Positions 15,234-28,219 of a stretch of DNA of 40,043 nt are shown piece after piece. The stretch is from an uncultured Alistipes sp. (GTDB lineage: Bacteria > Bacteroidota > Bacteroidia > Bacteroidales > Rikenellaceae). The position numbers were made by a program, and so were the translations under genes. The DNA is taken from positions 1 to 40,043 of the forward strand of contig CALUMM010000021.1 in the NCBI GenBank assembly GCA_944321755.1, written 5' to 3'. Numbering within the stretch: position 1 is the stretch's first letter; the number at the start of each line of letters is the position of its first letter. The notes beneath the pieces were generated by a model. That model ran no database searches. It worked only from the letters and a program-made list of their open reading frames with translations, and was not told the origin of the DNA.

Positions 15234-15842
15234 ATGACCACAGTCAACAACTTTACGGATAAAATCAGCAATGAAGAGGCGGCCCAGCTCCCGGCCATCG
15301 AATTCGGGGGTGCAATCCGCATCGTCGAGCACGAACGCGACATCGCCCCAGCCTGCAAGGCGCTCGCCGCGGAACCGGTGATCGGTTTCGACACCGAGAC
15401 GCGGCCGTCGTTCCGCCCGGGCGTAACGTTCCGGGTGTCGCTGCTGCAGCTCTCGACGCCGACGGTCTGCTACCTGTTCCGGCTGAACAAGATTCCGCTG
15501 GCCAAACCGATCATCCAACTCTTCGAGAACCGGCAGCTGCTGAAGATCGGCGCCGACGTGGCGGGGGACCTTCGCTCGCTGCGCCAGATCCGGCACTTCC
15601 GCGATGCGGGGTTCATCGACCTGCAGACGATCGCCCCGCAGTGGGGCATCGGCGAAAAGAGCCTGCGCAAACTCTCGGCCATCGTGCTGGGACAGCGGGT
15701 CTCGAAGGCCCAGCGTCTGAGCAACTGGGAGGCCGCGACGCTGACCGACAAGCAGCAGCTCTACGCCGCCACGGACGCCTGGGTCTGCATCCGCATCTAC
15801 GAACAACTGCAGCGCACGCCGCAAAAACCGTTACGCCCATGA
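15234..15842 (+). CDS. 3'-5' exonuclease, DEDDy type (RNase D / WRN-exonuclease-like)
   Basis: A 202-residue single-domain nuclease. The three exonuclease motifs are present: VIGFDTETRP (Exo I, first two acidic residues), KIGADVAGDLRSL (Exo II) and YAATDAWVCIRIY (Exo III, YxxxD form, hence DEDDy). It lacks HRDC domains, so it is closer to bacterial WRN-exonuclease-like proteins than to full-length RNase D. The substrate (DNA or RNA 3' ends) is not settled by sequence. Its place just after recQ recalls the helicase-exonuclease pairing of WRN proteins; functional coupling is an inference. The stop overlaps the next start as ATGA (15839-15842). Confidence 0.9.
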   Translation: MTTVNNFTDKISNEEAAQLPAIEFGGAIRIVEHERDIAPACKALAAEPVIGFDTETRPSFRPGVTFRVSLLQLSTPTVCYLFRLNKIPLAKPIIQLFENRQLLKIGADVAGDLRSLRQIRHFRDAGFIDLQTIAPQWGIGEKSLRKLSAIVLGQRVSKAQRLSNWEAATLTDKQQLYAATDAWVCIRIYEQLQRTPQKPLRP

Positions 15843-17038
15843 TACCACAAATCATCCTGCGCAAAGGCAAGGAGGAATCGCTCCTTCGCCGCCACCCGTG
15901 GATCTTCTCGGGGGCCATCGACCACATCCGGGCCGAGGAGGAGTCGGATTTTGCCGAAGAGGCCCTTGTGGAGGTGTGCAACCGTTCCGGGGAGTTCATC
16001 GCCCAGGGGCACTACCAGATCGGTTCGATTGCCGTGCGGGTGCTGTCGTTCGAGCGCGAGCCGATCGACCAGGCGTGGTGGAACCGGCGTATCGCCGTGG
16101 CCCACGACGTGCGGCGCACGCTGGGGCTTACGGAGAACCCGCAGACGACCTGCTACCGGCTCATACACGGCGAAGGGGATTCGCTGCCGGGACTGGTGGT
16201 GGACATCTACGGCACGACGGCGGTCATTCAGTGCCATTCGGTGGGGATGTACCGCTCGCGGATGGAGATCGCCGAGGCGCTGCGCGCAACCTACGGCGAA
16301 CAGCTAACGGCCATCTACGACAAATCATCGCAGGCGCTCCCCTACAAGGCCGACCTGGGGGCCGTGGACGGCTACCTCTGGGGCCATGCGGAGCACGCCT
16401 CGCAGGTGGTGTTCGAAAACGGCGAGCAGTTCCTCGTGAACTGGGAACAGGGGCAGAAGACGGGCTTCTTCCTCGACCAGCGCGAGAACCGCGAACTGGT
16501 GAAACGCTACGCAAAAGGCCGCACCGTACTGAACACCTTCTGCTATACGGGCGGATTTTCGGTCTATGCGCTTTCGGGCGGGGCGAAGGAGGTGGTTTCG
16601 GTCGACTCGTCGGAGCGGGCCGTGGAACTGGCCACCGAAAACATGCGGCTGAATTTCGGCGATACGGCCTGCCATACGGAGGTTGCGGCCGACGCCGTGG
16701 AGTACCTCAAGGAGATCGGCGACCGCTACGACCTGATCATCCTCGACCCGCCGGCCTTCGCCAAGCACCACAAGGTGCTGAGCAACGCCATGCAGGGCTA
16801 CCGGCGGCTGAATGCCCGGGCTCTGTCGCAGATCCGGCCGGGCGGGATCCTCTTCACCTTCTCGTGTTCGCAGGCCGTTTCGAAGGAGCTGTTCCGCACG
16901 ACGGTCTTCTCGGCGGCGGCAATCGCCGGCCGCAAGGTGCGGATCCTGCACCAGTTGACGCAGCCCGCCGACCACCCGATCAACATCTACCACCCCGAGG
17001 GCGAATACCTCAAGGGACTGGTTCTCTACGTCGAATAG
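15839..17038 (+). CDS. 23S rRNA (cytosine-C5)-methyltransferase, RlmI-like
   Basis: A 399-residue protein: an N-terminal PUA-like RNA-binding domain (about 1-75, RKGKEESLLRRHPWIFSGAI), a middle domain, and a Rossmann methyltransferase. SAM-binding motif I is LNTFCYTGGFSVYA, followed by VSVDSSERAVE; motif IV is LILDPPAFAKH, and TFSCSQ carries the candidate catalytic Cys. The architecture matches RlmI/RlmK-type enzymes that methylate cytosine in 23S rRNA. The start at 15839 fits the PUA domain and overlaps the previous stop by 4 bp, implying translational coupling with the exonuclease. The exact target base is not predictable. Confidence 0.92.
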   Translation: MIPQIILRKGKEESLLRRHPWIFSGAIDHIRAEEESDFAEEALVEVCNRSGEFIAQGHYQIGSIAVRVLSFEREPIDQAWWNRRIAVAHDVRRTLGLTENPQTTCYRLIHGEGDSLPGLVVDIYGTTAVIQCHSVGMYRSRMEIAEALRATYGEQLTAIYDKSSQALPYKADLGAVDGYLWGHAEHASQVVFENGEQFLVNWEQGQKTGFFLDQRENRELVKRYAKGRTVLNTFCYTGGFSVYALSGGAKEVVSVDSSERAVELATENMRLNFGDTACHTEVAADAVEYLKEIGDRYDLIILDPPAFAKHHKVLSNAMQGYRRLNARALSQIRPGGILFTFSCSQAVSKELFRTTVFSAAAIAGRKVRILHQLTQPADHPINIYHPEGEYLKGLVLYVE

Positions 17039-17157
17039 GAATTCCCAAAGAGAAGCGGCGGCATTCCGATCCGGCCGATGACAACGTGCGTTCAGCAGGG
17101 AGAGGGACGGGAGCCGTCCGGGGCGACAAAACGTTCGAAACCAATCAAGCTACCGAT

Positions 17158-18003
17158 ATGAAACGCCTGCTGACACTTGCGGCAATGCTCTGCGCTGCCG
17201 CTCCGCTGACGGCCCAGAGCCGTCTGGAAACCTTTACGCTGCACAGCCAAATCCTCAACGCGGAGAAGAGCTGCACGGTCTACCTGCCCGATGGCTACGA
17301 CCGCGACACGACATGCCGCTACCCGGTTCTCTACCTGCTGCACGGAGCCAGCGGCTGCCACACCGACTGGAGCCAAAAGGGCAACATGCGCCAGATCGCC
17401 GACGAGGCCATCGCCTCGGGAGCCGCCCTGCCGATGGTGATCGTCATGCCCGACGCCGCCGGTGAGGGTGAGAACTACACCGGACGCCACATGGGCTATT
17501 TCGATGTCCCGGGCTGGGAGTACGAACGCTTCTTCTTCGAGGAGTTCGTCCCCGGCGTCGAACGGCACTACCGGATCCTTGCCGACAAGGAGCACCGTGC
17601 CATTTCGGGGCTCTCGATGGGCGGCGGCGGCACGGCCGTCTATGCGCTGCACCATCCCGAACTCTTCAGCTCGGCCTGTCCGATGAGCGGTCTGCTCGAT
17701 GTCTTCCCCGGACCGCGCGACTACGAGGACGCCTTCCAGCAATCCATCGTCGACAACTCGCCGGTAGCCATACTCCAGGCCCTGGACGATGAAGGGCTCG
17801 CAAAGGTGCGTTCGGTGCGCTGGTGGGTCGACTGCGGCGACGACGACTTTCTGTGGCGCTGCAACATCGATTTCTATCGCGTGATGCGCGAACGGAACAT
17901 TCCGCTGCAATACCGGATGCGCGACGGCGGACACACGTGGCGCTACTGGCAGAGCGTACTGCCCGACGTGCTGCTGTTCGTCACGAACGGGTTTGGCCGA
18001 TAG
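17158..18003 (+). CDS. Exported esterase, alpha/beta-hydrolase of the esterase D / CE1 type
   Basis: A 281-residue protein with a signal peptide (MKRLLTLAAMLCAAAPLTAQ). The fold signatures are PVLYLLHGASG (oxyanion region), MVIVMPDAAG, the nucleophile elbow GLSMGG with Ser153, a later WWVDCGDDDF supplying the acid, and GGHTW with His259. This matches the antigen-85/feruloyl-esterase/S-formylglutathione-hydrolase-like group that Bacteroidetes use to remove acetyl or feruloyl groups from polysaccharides; the true substrate is unknown. It lies 119 bp after the RlmI-like gene and ends at a strong bidirectional terminator. Confidence 0.9.
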   Translation: MKRLLTLAAMLCAAAPLTAQSRLETFTLHSQILNAEKSCTVYLPDGYDRDTTCRYPVLYLLHGASGCHTDWSQKGNMRQIADEAIASGAALPMVIVMPDAAGEGENYTGRHMGYFDVPGWEYERFFFEEFVPGVERHYRILADKEHRAISGLSMGGGGTAVYALHHPELFSSACPMSGLLDVFPGPRDYEDAFQQSIVDNSPVAILQALDDEGLAKVRSVRWWVDCGDDDFLWRCNIDFYRVMRERNIPLQYRMRDGGHTWRYWQSVLPDVLLFVTNGFGR

Positions 18004-18031
18004 TCCGGAACCGTCCTGTACAACCCGCCAC

Positions 18032-18067
18032 AAAAAACGTCCCCTTTCCTTGAAGGGGACGTTTTTT
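18032..18067. terminator. Bidirectional terminator
   Basis: AAAAAACGTCCCC (18032-18044) pairs with GGGGACGTTTTTT (18055-18067). It lies after the esterase gene and can also act on the minus strand, beyond the tandem repeat that follows yidC. Confidence 0.9.
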
Positions 18068-18079
18068 GTATCTCGCCGT

Positions 18080-18187
18080 CCTGATCGACAGTCGGCCGGG
18101 ATGTTGTCCTGATCGACAGTCGGCCGGGATGTTGTCCTGATCGACGGCCGGTCGGGATGTTGTCCTGATCGACGGCCGGTCGGGATT
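18080..18187. repeat. 28-bp tandem repeat, four copies, adjoining the yidC stop
   Basis: Units begin at 18080, 18108, 18136 and 18164 with CCTGATCGAC and have an exact 28-bp period. Copies 1-2 read AGTCGGCCGG after this, copies 3-4 read GGCCGGTCGG; all share GGGAT and the first three GTTGT. The array ends five bases from the yidC stop codon. There are no spacers, so it is not a CRISPR. Confidence 0.93.
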
Positions 18188-18192
18188 CCGAG

Positions 18193-20139
18193 CTATTTCT
18201 TCCGGGCGCGCTGCTGAGCCTCCTGCTGGCGGAGCAGCTCCTCGTAACGCTGCTGGAATTTCGATTTCTTGCCTTTGGACTTCTTCGCGGCATTGGCCTG
18301 CATGATGGCATGGATCTTATCATCGTCGACCATGCGGCGGATGATAAGCGTCTGGGCGATGGTGAAGAGGTTCGAAAGCAGATAATAGTAGCACAGACCG
18401 CTGGAATAGCTGTTGAACCAGAGGAGCATCATGATCGGCATGAGGTAGACCATCATGAATTTCATACCGGCCATCTGGGGCTGGGACGAAGCGGTCTGCT
18501 GGTAGCTGAACCACGAGTAACCGAAGAGCGACACGGCCATCAACAGGGCGAACAACGAGACGTGGTCGCCGTAGAAGGGGATCGAGAATGGCAGGTTCAG
18601 GACGCTGTCATACGACGAGAGGTCGTCGGCCCAGAGGAACGACTGCCCGCGCAGCTCGATCGATGCGGGGAAGAAGCGGAACATGGCGATCAGGATCGGC
18701 AGCTGGATCAGCATCGGGATGCACCCGCCCATGGGGTTGATTCCGGCCTTTTTGTAGAGTTCCATGGTGGCCTGCTGGCGCTTCATGGCATCCTCCTGCT
18801 TGGGATACTTCTTGTTGAGTTCGTCGACCTGGGGTTTGATCAACCGCATTTTGGCCATCGAGACATAGCTCTTGTAGGTCATCGGGAAGATCACGATCTT
18901 GACCAGGATCACGAGGATCAGGATGATGATACCGAAGCTGGAGATGTAGTTTCTGAGGAAGTCGAAGACCGGGATCACGCACCAGCGGTTGACCCATCCG
19001 AAGATTCCCCACCCGAGCGGCACGAGTCGTTCGAGGTGGATGTCGTCGCCAGCGGGGAACTCGACCTTCTTGAGGATCGAATACTTGTTGGGTCCGAAAT
19101 AGAAGGCGAAGTCATACCCTTCGGTCTGGGGCGTGTAGGGCACGGCCATCTGCGCGGAGAAACTCTTGAGCAGATCCGACTCGGGCATTGCCGTATCGAA
19201 CCGGAGGTTGGCGTAGGTGACATTCCCGGGAGCGATGAAGACCGACGAGAAGAACTGCTGTTTGAAAGCCACCCAGTTGACCTGGGTGGTCACCTCCTTC
19301 GATTTGGACTCCTCGCTCATGCCGAGCTCCTCGATCGAACTTTCGCCCGGGAAACGGTACGCCAGCGTGGTGTACATGTTCTCGTTCTTGAAACCCCGTT
19401 CATTCTGGTAGGAGGTGTTCGACCAGTCGATCTGAATCTGGGTCTGGTTGGCCATTTCGGGGGCCATGTTCACCAGGCGCACGTCGAAATCGACGAGATA
19501 GTCGCGTTCGGGCGACTTCGTATCATATATAAGGTAGCGGTATTCGAGTGCGGCCTGTGCGGTCACGGGCAGACGCATGACGACCTGCTTCGCGCCGTCG
19601 GCCAGCGTCTCGACAGGCTCGGCCGTGAAGACGTACTCCATCGTGTTGACGGGGATGTTCCTCAGACCGTTTTTCACGTAGAAGAGCATTGCGAACCGGG
19701 AGGTTGCGGGGTCCATGAGTTCGACGGGCTGGTTGCGTTCTCCGCGGGGGGCATATTTGGTGTAATCCTTGAGCGTAACGCTCTTGACCTGTCCGCCGCG
19801 CGTCGAGAAGGTCACCGCCAGGACGTCGTTCTCGACGGAGAACTCTTCGGACTGGGCATCGCGGGCCTCGGCGAGCGTAGCCCCGAGGGTTTCGACCTGT
19901 CGCTGACGGGCCGCCGAGGCGATCGAGTCCGCATCGGCGGGATCGGCGATCAGCGCCCCCTCCTGCGACACGGGATCGGCCAGGGGTGCGGGATTCGAGG
20001 CGCGGGCCACCGAATCCATATAGGCGTCATAGAGGGCTTTCTGTTGTTGGAATTCCTTTTGCTCCTTATTGCTGAAGTAGGCGAATCCGAGGAAGAGGAG
20101 TGCCACGACGGCAATACCGATAATCGATTTTTTATCCAT
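18193..20139 (-). CDS. yidC: Membrane protein insertase YidC
   Basis: A 648-residue inner-membrane insertase. It starts with one transmembrane anchor (SIIGIAVVALLFLGFAYF), then a large periplasmic domain (about 60-360) of beta-sheet type. The conserved five-helix core (about 365-600) includes KIVIFPMTYKSYVSMAKM, NPMGGCIPMLIQLPILIAMF and a late GLCYYYLLSNLF segment. The last 35 residues are strongly basic, suiting ribosome contact. It inserts and folds membrane proteins with or without SecYEG. It is downstream of pyrG with a 98-bp gap that holds a hairpin with a C9 loop, an order I recall from other Bacteroidetes. A 28-bp tandem repeat follows the stop. Confidence 0.96.
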   Translation of the reverse strand: MDKKSIIGIAVVALLFLGFAYFSNKEQKEFQQQKALYDAYMDSVARASNPAPLADPVSQEGALIADPADADSIASAARQRQVETLGATLAEARDAQSEEFSVENDVLAVTFSTRGGQVKSVTLKDYTKYAPRGERNQPVELMDPATSRFAMLFYVKNGLRNIPVNTMEYVFTAEPVETLADGAKQVVMRLPVTAQAALEYRYLIYDTKSPERDYLVDFDVRLVNMAPEMANQTQIQIDWSNTSYQNERGFKNENMYTTLAYRFPGESSIEELGMSEESKSKEVTTQVNWVAFKQQFFSSVFIAPGNVTYANLRFDTAMPESDLLKSFSAQMAVPYTPQTEGYDFAFYFGPNKYSILKKVEFPAGDDIHLERLVPLGWGIFGWVNRWCVIPVFDFLRNYISSFGIIILILVILVKIVIFPMTYKSYVSMAKMRLIKPQVDELNKKYPKQEDAMKRQQATMELYKKAGINPMGGCIPMLIQLPILIAMFRFFPASIELRGQSFLWADDLSSYDSVLNLPFSIPFYGDHVSLFALLMAVSLFGYSWFSYQQTASSQPQMAGMKFMMVYLMPIMMLLWFNSYSSGLCYYYLLSNLFTIAQTLIIRRMVDDDKIHAIMQANAAKKSKGKKSKFQQRYEELLRQQEAQQRARKK

Positions 20140-20174
20140 TCAAACGCAGTTGTTTGTTTCGAGTGAGTAAAACA

Positions 20175-20214
20175 GCGGGAGAGAGCTTTTCAGGGGGGGG
20201 GCATTCTCTCCCGC
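20175..20214 (-). promoter_or_regulatory. Hairpin with homopolymer loop between pyrG and yidC
   Basis: GCGGGAGAGA (20175-20184) and TCTCTCCCGC (20205-20214) are perfect complements. The 20-nt loop contains nine G on the plus strand (20193-20201), which is C9 in the pyrG-yidC transcript. There is no T-run, so it is more likely a processing or attenuation element than a simple terminator. Confidence 0.65.
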
Positions 20215-20237
20215 CCAAGGGATTGCAGTTTCTCCGC

Positions 20238-24372
<4,135 letters not shown>

Positions 24373-24421
24373 CTCAGTTGATGTTTTTGATTCCCGGACA
24401 AGCGGGGGTACATAAATCTCG

Positions 24422-24429
24422 CAAATATA
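24422..24429 (-). promoter_or_regulatory. -7 box upstream of the DUF349-pyrG-yidC genes
   Basis: TATATTTG on the minus strand, 49 bp before the chosen ATG. The -33 position is TTT rather than TTG. The rest of the 255-bp gap to the divergent response regulator shows no other clear feature. Confidence 0.5.
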
Positions 24430-24627
24430 CTTATTTTCCGCGGAACCCGAAAGAGAAATCGACAAAACCTGCAACAACGGTGCAATCCGGGAGAGGAGCG
24501 GCGGGAGAGGATCGGAGATTCGGCGGGCGGACGGGAAAAAGATGCACGAATTCGCGGAAAAATTCGTATCTTCGCAAAGTTATCACCATGCGGGCGCCCG
24601 GAGTGGTCCCGCGCTGAAACCGCAACC

Positions 24628-25299
24628 ATGAGCCACCGCATCCTGCTGGTCGACGATGAAGTCGACATTCTGGAATTCGTCCGCTACAACCTCGTGCGCG
24701 AGGGTTACGAGGTCTACACGGCGCAGAACGGCGCCGAGGCGCTGAAGGTCGCCGCGGAGTGCCATCCGCACCTGATCCTGCTGGACATGATGATGCCGGT
24801 GATGGACGGGGCGCAGACGTGCCGGGCGATCCGTGCGAATCCGGAGTTGAAGGATACGATGGTGGTTTTTCTCTCGGCGCTGGGCGAGGAGGAGCAGCAA
24901 CTGGCGGGTTTCGGTGTGGGGGCCGACGACTACCTGACCAAGCCGATCAAGATGAAGCTGCTGGTCAGCCGCGTGCAGGCGATCCTGAAGCGGATCGATG
25001 CGGACCCGATTCCGGAGAAACCGGCCCCGACGGGCATTACGGTGGACCGGGAGCGCTACACGGTGATCCGCGACGGCGAGGAGATCACCCTTCCGCGCAA
25101 GGAGTTTGCGCTGCTGGAACTGCTCTATTCGTCGCCGGGGCGTCTGATTCCGCGGGAGGAGATCTACACGAAGATCTGGGGCACGGATGTGGTTGTGGGC
25201 GACCGGACGATCGACGTGCATATCCGGAAGCTGCGGCAGAAGATCGGCGACGAACGGATCGTCACGGTCAAGGGCGTAGGTTACAAGTACGAGCCGTAA
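24628..25299 (+). CDS. OmpR/PhoB-type response regulator
   Basis: A 223-residue two-domain regulator. The receiver domain (1-120) begins RILLVDDEVDILEFV with acidic Asp9/Asp10, has the phosphoacceptor Asp53 in LILLDMMMPVMDG, and the conserved Lys in DDYLTKPIK. The C-terminal winged helix (about 130-223) ends EEIYTKIWGTDVVVGDRTIDVHIRKLRQKIG and GVGYKYEP, the OmpR/PhoB DNA-binding pattern. No histidine kinase gene is adjacent, so its partner is elsewhere. A weak TATCTTCG box lies at 24567. The neighbouring proB starts 49 bp later, probably unrelated in function. Confidence 0.95.
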   Translation: MSHRILLVDDEVDILEFVRYNLVREGYEVYTAQNGAEALKVAAECHPHLILLDMMMPVMDGAQTCRAIRANPELKDTMVVFLSALGEEEQQLAGFGVGADDYLTKPIKMKLLVSRVQAILKRIDADPIPEKPAPTGITVDRERYTVIRDGEEITLPRKEFALLELLYSSPGRLIPREEIYTKIWGTDVVVGDRTIDVHIRKLRQKIGDERIVTVKGVGYKYEP

Positions 25300-25348
25300 T
25301 CCCGAGAACTGCGTTCATCGAGTTAGTTAGAGGTTAAGGAGAATCGAC

Positions 25349-26440
25349 ATGAAAAATTCAGGAAAATACCGCCGCATCGTGATCAAGATCGGCAGCAACG
25401 TGCTGACGCGCGATGACGGACACCCCGACACGACGCGCATTTCGGCGCTTGTGGACCAGATTGCACGCCTGCACCGGGCGGGTGTGGAGGTAGTTCTCGT
25501 CTCGTCGGGGGCGGTTGCTTCGGGGCGCAGCCTGCTGGAGTCGCGCGTGGGGCGCATCGACACGGTTTCTGCGCGCCAGCTCTACTCGGCGGTCGGACAG
25601 GTGAAGCTGCTGAACCGCTACTACGACCTCTTCAACGACTACGGCATCGCGTGCGGACAGGTGCTCACCACGAAGGAGAGCCTCTCGACGCGGCGCCAGT
25701 ACCTCAACCAGCGCAACTGCATGGAGGCGATGCTGGCCGCGGGGGTGATCCCGATCGTCAACGAGAACGACACGATCTCCGTCACGGAGCTGATGTTCAC
25801 CGACAACGACGAGCTTTCGGGGCTTGTGGCGGCGATGATGGACGCCGATGCGCTGCTGATCCTGAGCAACATCGACGGCATCTACGACGGTTCGCCCGCC
25901 GATCCGTCGTCGCAGGTGATCCGGCGCGTGGCGCCGGGGCGCGACCTTTCGCAGTATATCGATACGACGCGCTCGTCGCGCGGACGCGGGGGCATGACCT
26001 CCAAGAGCCGGATTTCGAGCCGTGTGGCGGGTGAAGGGATCGAGGTGGTGATCGCCAACGGACGGCGCGACGAGATCCTCACGGACCTGGTGCTGACGGA
26101 CCGCGACGTGGTCTGCACCCGCTTCGAGGCGGCCCGCCACGCCGCTTCGGGCGTCAAGAAGTGGATCGCCAGCAGCGAGGGCTTCGCCAAGGGGGCGCTG
26201 CGCCTCGACGCCGGGGCGGCGGCCGCGGTGAGCCGGAGCACGGCGGCGAGCGTGCTGGCCGTGGGCGTCACGGAGGTCGAGGGGGATTTCGAGCGGGACG
26301 ACATCGTGCGGATCCTCTCGCCGGAGGGCACCCAGCTGGGCGTGGGGCGCATCTCGTGCGACAGCGCCACGGCGCGCCGCAACCTGGGCCGCAAAGGGCT
26401 CAAACCACTGATTCACTGCGATTATCTCTATCTGGAATAG
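25349..26440 (+). CDS. proB: Glutamate 5-kinase
   Basis: A 363-residue amino-acid kinase with a C-terminal PUA domain. It phosphorylates L-glutamate with ATP, the first step of proline synthesis. Visible motifs are [13 protein letters not shown] (phosphate loop), [22 protein letters not shown] and [12 protein letters not shown] (substrate and ATP sites), then [10 protein letters not shown]; the PUA part covers about 270-363. The start is supported by an AAGGAG Shine-Dalgarno sequence at 25339-25344. It is followed after 5 bp by proA, so the two enzymes of the unstable glutamyl-phosphate intermediate are made together. Confidence 0.97.
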   Translation: MKNSGKYRRIVIKIGSNVLTRDDGHPDTTRISALVDQIARLHRAGVEVVLVSSGAVASGRSLLESRVGRIDTVSARQLYSAVGQVKLLNRYYDLFNDYGIACGQVLTTKESLSTRRQYLNQRNCMEAMLAAGVIPIVNENDTISVTELMFTDNDELSGLVAAMMDADALLILSNIDGIYDGSPADPSSQVIRRVAPGRDLSQYIDTTRSSRGRGGMTSKSRISSRVAGEGIEVVIANGRRDEILTDLVLTDRDVVCTRFEAARHAASGVKKWIASSEGFAKGALRLDAGAAAAVSRSTAASVLAVGVTEVEGDFERDDIVRILSPEGTQLGVGRISCDSATARRNLGRKGLKPLIHCDYLYLE

Positions 26441-26445
26441 GATCT

Positions 26446-27702
26446 ATGGAAACAAATTACCGCGCACTTTTCGAGGCGGCACGCCGGGCCGGCACCGCCC
26501 TCTCCAATACCCCTGCGGATCGGCTCTCGTCGGCCGTCCGCACGGCAGCCGGGCTGCTCCGCACCCACACCGACGAGATTCTGACGGCCAATGCCGAGGA
26601 CCTTGCGGCCATGGACCCGGCCTCCCCGCTGTGCGACCGCCTGCGGCTGACCCCGGAACGGATCGCCGCCATCGCCGCGGACATGGAGTCGGTGGCGGCG
26701 CTTCCCTCGCCGCAGGGCGAGACGCTTGCCGCCTGGAGCCGTCCGAACGGGATGCAGCTGCGCAAGGTCCGGGTACCGTTCGGCGTGGTGGGCATGGTCT
26801 GCGAGGCGCGTCCGAACGTCACGGCAGACATCTTCTCGCTCTGCATGAAGACCGGGAACGCCTGCGTGCTGAAGGGCGGGAGCGACGCCCGCCGCTCGAA
26901 CGAGGCGATTGCGGCCCGGCTCCACGAAGCGCTGCGCCGCGAAGGGCTCGACGAAGCGGCCTTCACGCTCCTGCCGTCGGACCATGCAGCAGTAGGCGAA
27001 CTGCTCGGGGCCGTAGGCTACGTCGACGTGGTGATCCCGCGGGGCGGGGCGGGACTGATCCGCTTCGTGCGGGAGAACGCCCGGGTTCCGGTGATCGAGA
27101 CCGGTGCGGGGATCGTCCACACCTACTTCGATGCCGCGGGCGATCTGGAGAAGGGCCGTGCGGTGATCTGCAACGCCAAGACGCGGCGCGTAAGCGTCTG
27201 CAACGCCCTGGACTGCCTCATCATCCACCGCGACCGGCTCGGGGACCTCGCCGCGCTGTGTGCGCCGCTGGCCGAGCACCGGGTCACGATCTACGCCGAC
27301 GCCCCGGCCCTCGACGCCCTGAAGGGTCACTACCCTGCCGCGCTGCTCGCCCCGGCCGCGGAGGAGCACTACGGCACGGAGTTCTTGGACTACAAGCTGG
27401 CCGTGAAGAGCGTGTCGTCGTTCGACGAGGCGCTGGCGCACATCGCCCGCTACTCGTCGCGGCACAGCGAGGCGATCGTCACCGAGGATGCCGCCGCAGC
27501 CAACGCCTTCACGCGGCGGGTGGACGCAGCGTGCGTCTACGTGAACGTCTCGACGGCCTTCACCGACGGCGGGCAGTTCGGATTCGGCGCCGAGGTGGGG
27601 ATCTCGACGCAGAAGCTCCACGCCCGGGGTCCGATGGGTCTTCCGGAGCTGACGACCTACAAATACGTCATCTCGGGCGACGGACAGACGCGGCCGGCCT
27701 GA
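26446..27702 (+). CDS. proA: Glutamate-5-semialdehyde dehydrogenase (gamma-glutamyl phosphate reductase)
   Basis: A 418-residue NADPH-dependent aldehyde-dehydrogenase-family enzyme that reduces gamma-glutamyl phosphate. Key segments: [20 protein letters not shown] (cofactor region), [23 protein letters not shown], and the catalytic Cys252 in [10 protein letters not shown]. It ends with [29 protein letters not shown], a near-invariant ProA signature. The ATG at 26446 lies 5 bp after the proB stop; a longer frame extends back through proB and is rejected. Typical ProA is about 415-420 residues, so the gene is complete. Confidence 0.97.
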   Translation: METNYRALFEAARRAGTALSNTPADRLSSAVRTAAGLLRTHTDEILTANAEDLAAMDPASPLCDRLRLTPERIAAIAADMESVAALPSPQGETLAAWSRPNGMQLRKVRVPFGVVGMVCEARPNVTADIFSLCMKTGNACVLKGGSDARRSNEAIAARLHEALRREGLDEAAFTLLPSDHAAVGELLGAVGYVDVVIPRGGAGLIRFVRENARVPVIETGAGIVHTYFDAAGDLEKGRAVICNAKTRRVSVCNALDCLIIHRDRLGDLAALCAPLAEHRVTIYADAPALDALKGHYPAALLAPAAEEHYGTEFLDYKLAVKSVSSFDEALAHIARYSSRHSEAIVTEDAAAANAFTRRVDAACVYVNVSTAFTDGGQFGFGAEVGISTQKLHARGPMGLPELTTYKYVISGDGQTRPA

Positions 27703-27806
27703 CGGATTCGACAAAAAATCCCGGTTTTCGGACAAAAAACCGAACGATCCGTAATCATTTTGTTGCTAAATTTGCAAGTCTGTAAAATAATGCCTATATT
27801 TAACTT

Positions 27807-28178
27807 ATGATTCGTGCACTTTTCTGCGTGGGTCTCGGAGGTGCTGCGGGGAGTATGGCCCGCTACCTGCTTTCGACGTGGACGCTGGGGGGCCAGGCGA
27901 TTCTGGGATTCCCGGCGGGAACGTTCGTCGTCAATGCCGCGGGGTCGCTGCTGATCGGCATCCTGCTGCAGACGCTCACGTCATCGACGGCGGGCTGGCT
28001 GCTCGTGACGGGTTTCTGCGGGGGTTTCACGACCTTCTCGACCTTCTCGGCGGACACCGTGCGCCTGCTCCGGGCCGGAGATTACGGACCCGCGGCAGGT
28101 TATGTGGTTTTGAGTGTGGGAGTATGCCTCGCCTTCACAATGCTGGGGATGTACCTCGGCTCGCAGGCGAAGGGCTGA
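27807..28178 (+). CDS. crcB: Fluoride exporter CrcB (Fluc channel)
   Basis: A 123-residue protein with four hydrophobic helices, the size of a single Fluc subunit that forms an antiparallel dimer. The fold signatures are GGAAGSMARYLLS, GTFVVNAAGSLLIG and GFCGGFTTFSTFSAD, which carry the pore Asn, the Phe box and the central Na+ site. It removes fluoride that leaks in as HF. I looked for a fluoride riboswitch in the 104 bp upstream and did not see one. A TAAATTTG box (27767-27774) is the likely -7 element. The next gene, ackA, begins 41 bp downstream and may share transcription. Confidence 0.95.
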   Translation: MIRALFCVGLGGAAGSMARYLLSTWTLGGQAILGFPAGTFVVNAAGSLLIGILLQTLTSSTAGWLLVTGFCGGFTTFSTFSADTVRLLRAGDYGPAAGYVVLSVGVCLAFTMLGMYLGSQAKG

Positions 28179-28219
28179 GGCAGCATGAGATCATGTAAAA
28201 CTTTAACGATAAACGCTTT

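Noticed and set aside
12840-15824. The long minus-strand open frame upstream of the PqqD-like gene, antisense to recQ and the exonuclease
   Set aside because: Translation is Arg/Gly/His-rich with no domain, while recQ and the exonuclease on the plus strand are clear. Only the last 90 codons form a real protein.
18080-18187. 28-bp repeats as a CRISPR array
   Set aside because: Units are directly head-to-tail without spacers, and no cas gene is present.
27703-27806. A fluoride riboswitch before crcB
   Set aside because: The short upstream region shows none of the conserved riboswitch core that I could recognise.
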